From Planococcus rifietoensis (GTDB taxonomy: Bacteria > Bacillota > Bacilli > Bacillales_A > Planococcaceae): a DNA stretch of 64,000 nt. The notes under the pieces were generated by a model. The model did not search any database. It saw nothing but the letters and a program-made list of their open reading frames with translations, and was not told the DNA's origin. Positions 59,674-64,000 of this stretch are shown here, one piece after another. The DNA is taken from positions 824,501 through 888,500 of the forward strand of contig NZ_CP013659.2 of assembly GCF_001465795.2 (NCBI RefSeq), given 5' to 3'. The position numbers and the translations under genes are program-made. Each line of letters opens with the position of its first letter. The first letter of the stretch is position 1.

Positions 59674-61455
59674 ATGTTACAAAACATATTTATCTCAACA
59701 TCTTTAGATCATACTAGAGAAACTTTAGATATAGATTATTCTGGAAAGAATATAATACTTCTAATGAATGAAGTGAACAAAAAGCCGGGATTCTTGTATA
59801 TTTATAATGACCCCCAAAATAAATTATATATAGCCAAAATTAAAACTATGAGCACAGAAGATCCGAACGATTACAGCTTTTTGAAAGTAAAGGCTGGAGA
59901 GCACTTTGTATTTATAAAGTACCATATGAATTTTAGAACTTTTTCGGCCGATGTTTTGAAATACTTATACGCACGCAAAAATATTGATAAAATTGGAAAC
60001 GTTGAAAAGTCAATTTTCAATACATTTAAAAGATTTAAATTCTCTTTTTCGCGACCAATTTTTAATGAGGAAGGATTTCAACAAAAATTTAAAAAACTAG
60101 AAGATTTATTACATGAAAACGATTTAGCAAATCATATTCTATTCGAAGGATTAATTATCCCCCCGGCAACTGAAAATTTCAAAACCTATGCTATTTTGGT
60201 TGAGGAAGATGGGGAATACTTCTTAACCCTAACTAATGAAAAAATGATAGATTTCGACTCACAATACATAAGTAGAGATTACTCGCATGATATGCCTTCG
60301 TACAGACCTTATTTTTATGATTTTTTTCCGGATAAAAACCTAATGTTGGAGTATAGACTTTCTAATTACAACGACGGAGTGTACGAAGTTGAGTTAATGT
60401 CGTATGAGGATGAAAGAGATAAGGATAGAGAATCTATAATGGGTGAAGTTGTTTTTAGTGCCTCGCCTATAAAGTCAGTCCCCGCCTATATAAAATCACT
60501 TAATAAAATTCAAGATCCTGAGATTACAAAGCGCATAGAAGGAATAAAAAATTCAACTAAAAATGAAATAGATACTGAAAAAGACAATTCTGATATAGAG
60601 AAAAAAATCATAAGCAATTTGGTTCCTCACAAAGGAAATCTTGAAAATGAATTAATAGTATATAGTGTAGGACAAGGCAATTGGTCTAAAATAAATTTCA
60701 CAAATAATATTACTAAAAAAAATATGTTGAGTATAATTTTCGATATAGGAATAGGTATTAAACCATCCAAAAATATTGATGAGATTGCAAAAGATGCCGC
60801 TAATGAACTGAGAGAGAATTATATATTTATGCTTTCTCACTGGGATCAAGATCATATAAAAGGTATAGTTCATCTTGAAGAACAACAATTTGAGAAACTT
60901 TGGATAGTTCCCGCTTTACCCGATGATAATATAAGCATGGGTGCATTAAGGTTAGCAGCATTCCTTTATTACAATCCGGCTATTGAAAGTATATTTGTGG
61001 ATGATAAATTTAACAACCAGGTTATTATCGACAATGACTATTTAATGCTTGGAAAAGGTGAAGGACAGAACATAGGCTTCAATGCTACTAGAGGTGGAAA
61101 GCAAGTAAAAACTAGTTATAACAACAAAAATAACCTTGGATTAATATTAGCGATAAAAAATAATGATCAGAAAGTTTTGCTGACAGGTGACTGTGAATAT
61201 ATTCAATTTCCAGATGCTTTTATAAATGTTGAATACGATTTTCTTGTTGCGTCACATCACGGTGCCAAAACAAATATAGCAAATTTAAAAGATTTTGGCT
61301 TTCTCGATGTTAAAAAAGGAACTCCAGCAATAGTTTGTGTCGGAGAAAATACAGACTATCCTTGTTGTAAGCACGTTGATATGATACAAAACTTAGGATA
61401 TATAATGGAAGAAACAAGTAATTTAAAAAGCCATCCATTTAAATATGTATTTTAA
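59674..61455 (+). CDS. ComEC-like metallo-beta-lactamase domain protein with unknown N-terminus
   Basis: Protein of 593 aa without signal peptide or membrane helix. Residues 1 to about 320 match nothing I recognise and contain a Lys/Phe-rich stretch and a charged linker at about 285-320. Residues ~325-590 form a metallo-beta-lactamase domain of the ComEC/Rec2 type: LSHWDQDHIKG (His389, Asp391, Asp393, His394), LLTGDCE (Asp506) and ASHHGAK (His528, His529). It may hydrolyse a phosphodiester. Start at 59674 behind GAAGGGAG; an upstream ATG at 59629 lacks a ribosome site. A -10-like TATAAT at 59614 suggests a separate transcript. Strongly AT-rich. Confidence 0.72.
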   Translation: MLQNIFISTSLDHTRETLDIDYSGKNIILLMNEVNKKPGFLYIYNDPQNKLYIAKIKTMSTEDPNDYSFLKVKAGEHFVFIKYHMNFRTFSADVLKYLYARKNIDKIGNVEKSIFNTFKRFKFSFSRPIFNEEGFQQKFKKLEDLLHENDLANHILFEGLIIPPATENFKTYAILVEEDGEYFLTLTNEKMIDFDSQYISRDYSHDMPSYRPYFYDFFPDKNLMLEYRLSNYNDGVYEVELMSYEDERDKDRESIMGEVVFSASPIKSVPAYIKSLNKIQDPEITKRIEGIKNSTKNEIDTEKDNSDIEKKIISNLVPHKGNLENELIVYSVGQGNWSKINFTNNITKKNMLSIIFDIGIGIKPSKNIDEIAKDAANELRENYIFMLSHWDQDHIKGIVHLEEQQFEKLWIVPALPDDNISMGALRLAAFLYYNPAIESIFVDDKFNNQVIIDNDYLMLGKGEGQNIGFNATRGGKQVKTSYNNKNNLGLILAIKNNDQKVLLTGDCEYIQFPDAFINVEYDFLVASHHGAKTNIANLKDFGFLDVKKGTPAIVCVGENTDYPCCKHVDMIQNLGYIMEETSNLKSHPFKYVF

Positions 61456-61796
61456 TAATTCAATTCTAATGGAGTGAAATTGAACAACTATTTTTTAAAA
61501 TGCTTATAAAAACATGTGAAGTCTATACACAAAATTTCTCTCTACATGTTTTATAATTCTGTTTATCAAAATAGATTTGACAAATCTTTCCGTTTGATTG
61601 ATTTAGAAGTGTATTCAAGGATGTAAGATAATCTAGTTGCTTTCTTAAGATGCGATTCTTCATCTGAATACTCGTTACACATTTAGTTGTGAAATTTCAT
61701 GGTAATTGGTTATAAAAACCTCTCAAATAATGAATTTGCGAAATATTATGAGAAATAATTTAGGGCAATAAACTATTCGAAAATCGTCAGTATGAT
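61456..61796. other. Non-coding AT-rich spacer at the island's right end
   Basis: No gene, tRNA or att duplication is visible. It holds an imperfect inverted repeat TTATAAAAACATGT (61504-61517)/ACATGTTTTATAA (61544-61556) with 26 nt between, perhaps a weak terminator or a remnant of a mobile element end. Confidence 0.5.
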
Positions 61797-61835
61797 ATAA
61801 AAGCCGGCAGCTCCTATAAGAGGAGCTGCCGGTTT
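61797..61835 (-). terminator. Terminator of aldehyde dehydrogenase gene
   Basis: On the minus strand the 12-bp stem CCGGCAGCTCCT/AGGAGCTGCCGG is followed by CTTTTAT. Confidence 0.88.
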
Positions 61836-61841
61836 CACATT

Positions 61842-63314
61842 TTATTTCTTCGTATTATCCACAAATGCCCCGTACTGTCTGCGCTGATGTTGCACAGACA
61901 ACCATTTCAAGGTAGTGAATTCCTCGAGCACCCATTCACCGTTAAAGCGGCCGAGGCCAGAGTCTTTTTCGCCCCCGAATGGCATATGCGCTTCGTCGTT
62001 GACTGATTGGTCGTTGACGTGGATCATGCCTGTCTCGATTTGGTGTGCGATGTTCGTGCCGTGTTCGATATTCGCGGAATGCACGGCTCCGCTCAAACCG
62101 AACGGGTATTTATTGGCTTGTTCGATGACTTCCTCATCACTTTCAAACGGAATGAGAATGGCGACAGGGCCGAAGATTTCGTTTTCTGCAAGCGGCATGT
62201 CGTTGGTAACGCCGGTTAAGACTGTAGGCTGGAGGACATTGCCGTCCGCTTTGCCGCCAAGGCGGATCTTCGCGCCTTGTTCGACAGTGGCGTCAATGTC
62301 TTTTAGGATACGGTCGACTTGGTCGCGGTTGATAAGCGGCCCGACTTGCGTATCTGCTTCTGCAGGGTTGCCGTATTTCAACTTGCCGGCGCGTTCAATG
62401 AACTGCTCAGCAAATTCGTCGTAAATATCCTTGTGGACGAAAATGCGGTTGATGGACATACAAATCTGGCCTTGATGATAGAATTTGCCGAACAGGGCAG
62501 ACTCGACTGCCTGGTCGATATCAGCATCTTCAAGGACGATGAAATTATTATTGCCCCCAAGTTCCAAAGCGGTTTTCTTCAATGCACCGCCAGCCAGTTC
62601 GCCGATATGTTTGCCGACAGGCGTCGAGCCTGTGAACGAAATCAAACGCGGCGTTGGGTGGGTGACGATGTCGTCACCAATTTCAGAACCGCGGCCGACG
62701 ACAACATTGAGCAATCCTTTAGGTAGACCAGCTGCTTCGAACAGGCTCGCGAACAAGAGCCCGCCAGTGACAGGTGTATCGGTCGCCGGTTTGATGACGA
62801 CGGCATTGCCAGTGGCAAGTGCCGGCGCGATAGAGCGGATCGCCAAGTGGAACGGGAAGTTCCATGGGCTGATGATGCCGATGACGCCAAGCGGGTTGCG
62901 GTAGACGCGGTTTTCTTTGCCCGGCTGTTGGGAAGGCATGATTTTTCCTTCCATGCGGAACGGGAAAGTCGCCGCTTCTTTCAAGATGTTCATCGAGGCG
63001 CCGAATTCGACCGTCGCTTTGATCTTCGTGCTGCCGGCTTCTTTGATGAGCCATTCGATGATCAATTCTTTGTTTTCCTTCATGACTTCGATGGCTTTTT
63101 CCATGACGGCTTGTTTCGCTTGCGGCAATTCCTTCGCCCACTCAAGCTGGGCGGTTTCTGCTGCTTTATAAGCGGCGTCCAAATCGTTCTTATCGGCTGC
63201 TTGTGTGGTGACCAGTTCTTCGCCGGTGAACGGATTGGTGTTTTTCATTTGGCTATCGCTGGACCCGGAAGTCCATTCGCCGTTTATAAAAATCTTGGAA
63301 AAATCGGTTTTCAT
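61842..63314 (-). CDS. NAD(P)-dependent aldehyde dehydrogenase
   Basis: ALDH superfamily member of 490 aa. Motifs: SPWNFPFHLAIRSIAPALATGNAVVIKP, catalytic Glu in LELGGNN, catalytic Cys in GQICMS, and EIFGPVA. The GQIC context and length resemble benzaldehyde/vanillin dehydrogenases such as B. subtilis YfmT; the substrate is uncertain. Two ATGs are in frame: the first (63329) overlaps the GGAG ribosome site, the second (63314, MKTDFSK) is spaced 8 nt from it and is chosen. Confidence 0.88.
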   Translation of the reverse strand: MKTDFSKIFINGEWTSGSSDSQMKNTNPFTGEELVTTQAADKNDLDAAYKAAETAQLEWAKELPQAKQAVMEKAIEVMKENKELIIEWLIKEAGSTKIKATVEFGASMNILKEAATFPFRMEGKIMPSQQPGKENRVYRNPLGVIGIISPWNFPFHLAIRSIAPALATGNAVVIKPATDTPVTGGLLFASLFEAAGLPKGLLNVVVGRGSEIGDDIVTHPTPRLISFTGSTPVGKHIGELAGGALKKTALELGGNNNFIVLEDADIDQAVESALFGKFYHQGQICMSINRIFVHKDIYDEFAEQFIERAGKLKYGNPAEADTQVGPLINRDQVDRILKDIDATVEQGAKIRLGGKADGNVLQPTVLTGVTNDMPLAENEIFGPVAILIPFESDEEVIEQANKYPFGLSGAVHSANIEHGTNIAHQIETGMIHVNDQSVNDEAHMPFGGEKDSGLGRFNGEWVLEEFTTLKWLSVQHQRRQYGAFVDNTKK

Positions 63315-63337
63315 TCGAATCGTCTCCATTCTTTTTC

Positions 63338-64000
63338 TTAAGGCTGTTGTCTCGGGCGGATCAAGATTTCGTTAACGTCGACATATGTCGGCTGTTCCAC
63401 CGCATAACCGATAGCATTCGCGATATCTTCCGCCTGCAGCGGTTCCATCGATTCGGACATGCTCTTGAAGCTGTCGAGCACATCATCATCCGTGATGGTA
63501 TCTGTCAACTCTGTTGCAACTGCACCCGGCGATACGATGGTCACGCGGATTTCATGTGATGGGTCGATCTCTTGGCGCAGCCCGTCTGAAATGGCGCGCA
63601 CGGCATATTTCGTGCCGCTATATACGGCGCTGCCTTTCATAACCTGATGGCCTGCCACAGAGGAAACGTTCAAGATGTGGCCGGATTTCTGTTCTTCCAT
63701 GATTGGAAGAACAGCTGCGATGCCGTAAAGGACGCCTTTAATATTAACGTCGACCATCTGGTCCCATTCATCGAGTTTCAGCTTATTCATATAGGACAAT
63801 GGCATAAGCCCGGCGTTATTGACGAGGATGTCAATTTTTCCAGTTTTCTCTAATGCCGCTTGCGCCAGTGATTTCATTTCGTCGGCTGAGGTGACGTCGG
63901 TTACTTTATAATCCGCGCTTCCGCCTTCAGCTTCGATTTCCTTTTTCAGTTCCACTAGACGCTCTTCGCGCCGTGCAGCGAGCATGACGTGGTAGCCTCT
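63338..64000 (-). CDS. Short-chain dehydrogenase/reductase (5' partial)
   Basis: SDR family oxidoreductase cut by the window end; the frame continues upstream as RGYHV before the ATG at 63985, which is the second beta-strand, so the TGxxxGIG cofactor loop is outside. Visible motifs are DILVNNAG, the Ser in LNVSSVAG and the Tyr-x3-Lys pair in YSGTKYA, and the PGAV turn. Its end lies 23 nt before the aldehyde dehydrogenase start on the same strand, so the pair probably forms an operon. Confidence 0.88.
   Translation of the reverse strand, partial: RGYHVMLAARREERLVELKKEIEAEGGSADYKVTDVTSADEMKSLAQAALEKTGKIDILVNNAGLMPLSYMNKLKLDEWDQMVDVNIKGVLYGIAAVLPIMEEQKSGHILNVSSVAGHQVMKGSAVYSGTKYAVRAISDGLRQEIDPSHEIRVTIVSPGAVATELTDTITDDDVLDSFKSMSESMEPLQAEDIANAIGYAVEQPTYVDVNEILIRPRQQP

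Noticed and set aside
61456..61841. Possible attachment site duplicated from the ssrA 3' end
   Set aside because: Reading both strands I found no copy of the T-arm or acceptor sequence here, and no integrase gene exists in the island.

Overview
The window looks like a chromosomal segment of a low-to-mid GC Gram-positive bacterium of the order Bacillales, most likely family Planococcaceae (Planococcus/Planomicrobium type). This is inference from gene content and order. The blocks hprK-lgt-yvoD-ppaX-yvoF-hisZGDBHAFI, TPR gene-trxB-yvcI-rapZ-yvcK-whiA-crh, cggR-gapA-pgk-tpiA-gpmI-eno and secG-est-rnr-smpB-ssrA follow the Bacillus subtilis order closely. Purine-rich Shine-Dalgarno sites, many TTG/GTG starts, ComK, Crh, a CtsR box and a CggR operator all point the same way.

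Layout. 0-4.4 kb: a BceRSAB-type antimicrobial-peptide sensing and detoxification module, with its regulator cut by the window start. 4.4-10.8 kb: fatty-acid metabolism (acyl-CoA ligase behind a near-ideal FadR box, enoyl-CoA hydratase), an S9 peptidase and a UbiB-family kinase. 10.9-12.3 kb: a small unknown gene, comK and an IDEAL-domain gene. 12.3-19.2 kb: uvrBA, a yvlB/DUF4097 gene and a cell-wall amidase. 19.3-23.2 kb: hprK, lgt, a gate-domain membrane protein, ppaX and an acetyltransferase. 23.3-29.7 kb: an eight-gene histidine operon with a palindromic operator candidate; hisC and the histidinol-phosphate phosphatase are not in it. 29.8-36.3 kb: TPR protein, thioredoxin reductase and the Nudix-rapZ-yvcK-whiA-crh operon. 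36.3-38.9 kb: clpP (minus strand, CtsR box), tRNA-Arg(CCG), LemA, a TPM-domain protein and a small glutaredoxin. 38.9-46.3 kb: the CggR-controlled lower-glycolysis genes, with eno separated from gpmI by repeat sequence. 47.0-51.5 kb: secG, carboxylesterase, rnr, smpB and tmRNA.

51.5-61.8 kb is an accessory island directly downstream of ssrA. It carries a complete type I restriction-modification system (hsdM, hsdS, hsdR), then a strongly AT-rich stretch with a small four-helix membrane protein plus a DUF4868-like protein (a Kiwa-like KwaA/KwaB pair), then an orphan protein joining an unrecognised N-terminal region of about 320 residues to a ComEC-like metallo-beta-lactamase domain. The last is the best candidate in the window for something undescribed. 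61.8-64 kb returns to core-like composition with an aldehyde dehydrogenase and a partial short-chain dehydrogenase on the minus strand.

The non-coding DNA holds a dispersed GC-rich repeat family: two inverted copies flank eno, one lies between ssrA and hsdM, and a different element sits downstream of eno. Regulatory sites supported by sequence are FadR (acyl-CoA ligase), a LexA-like box (uvrB), a his operator, CtsR (clpP) and CggR (cggR-gapA).
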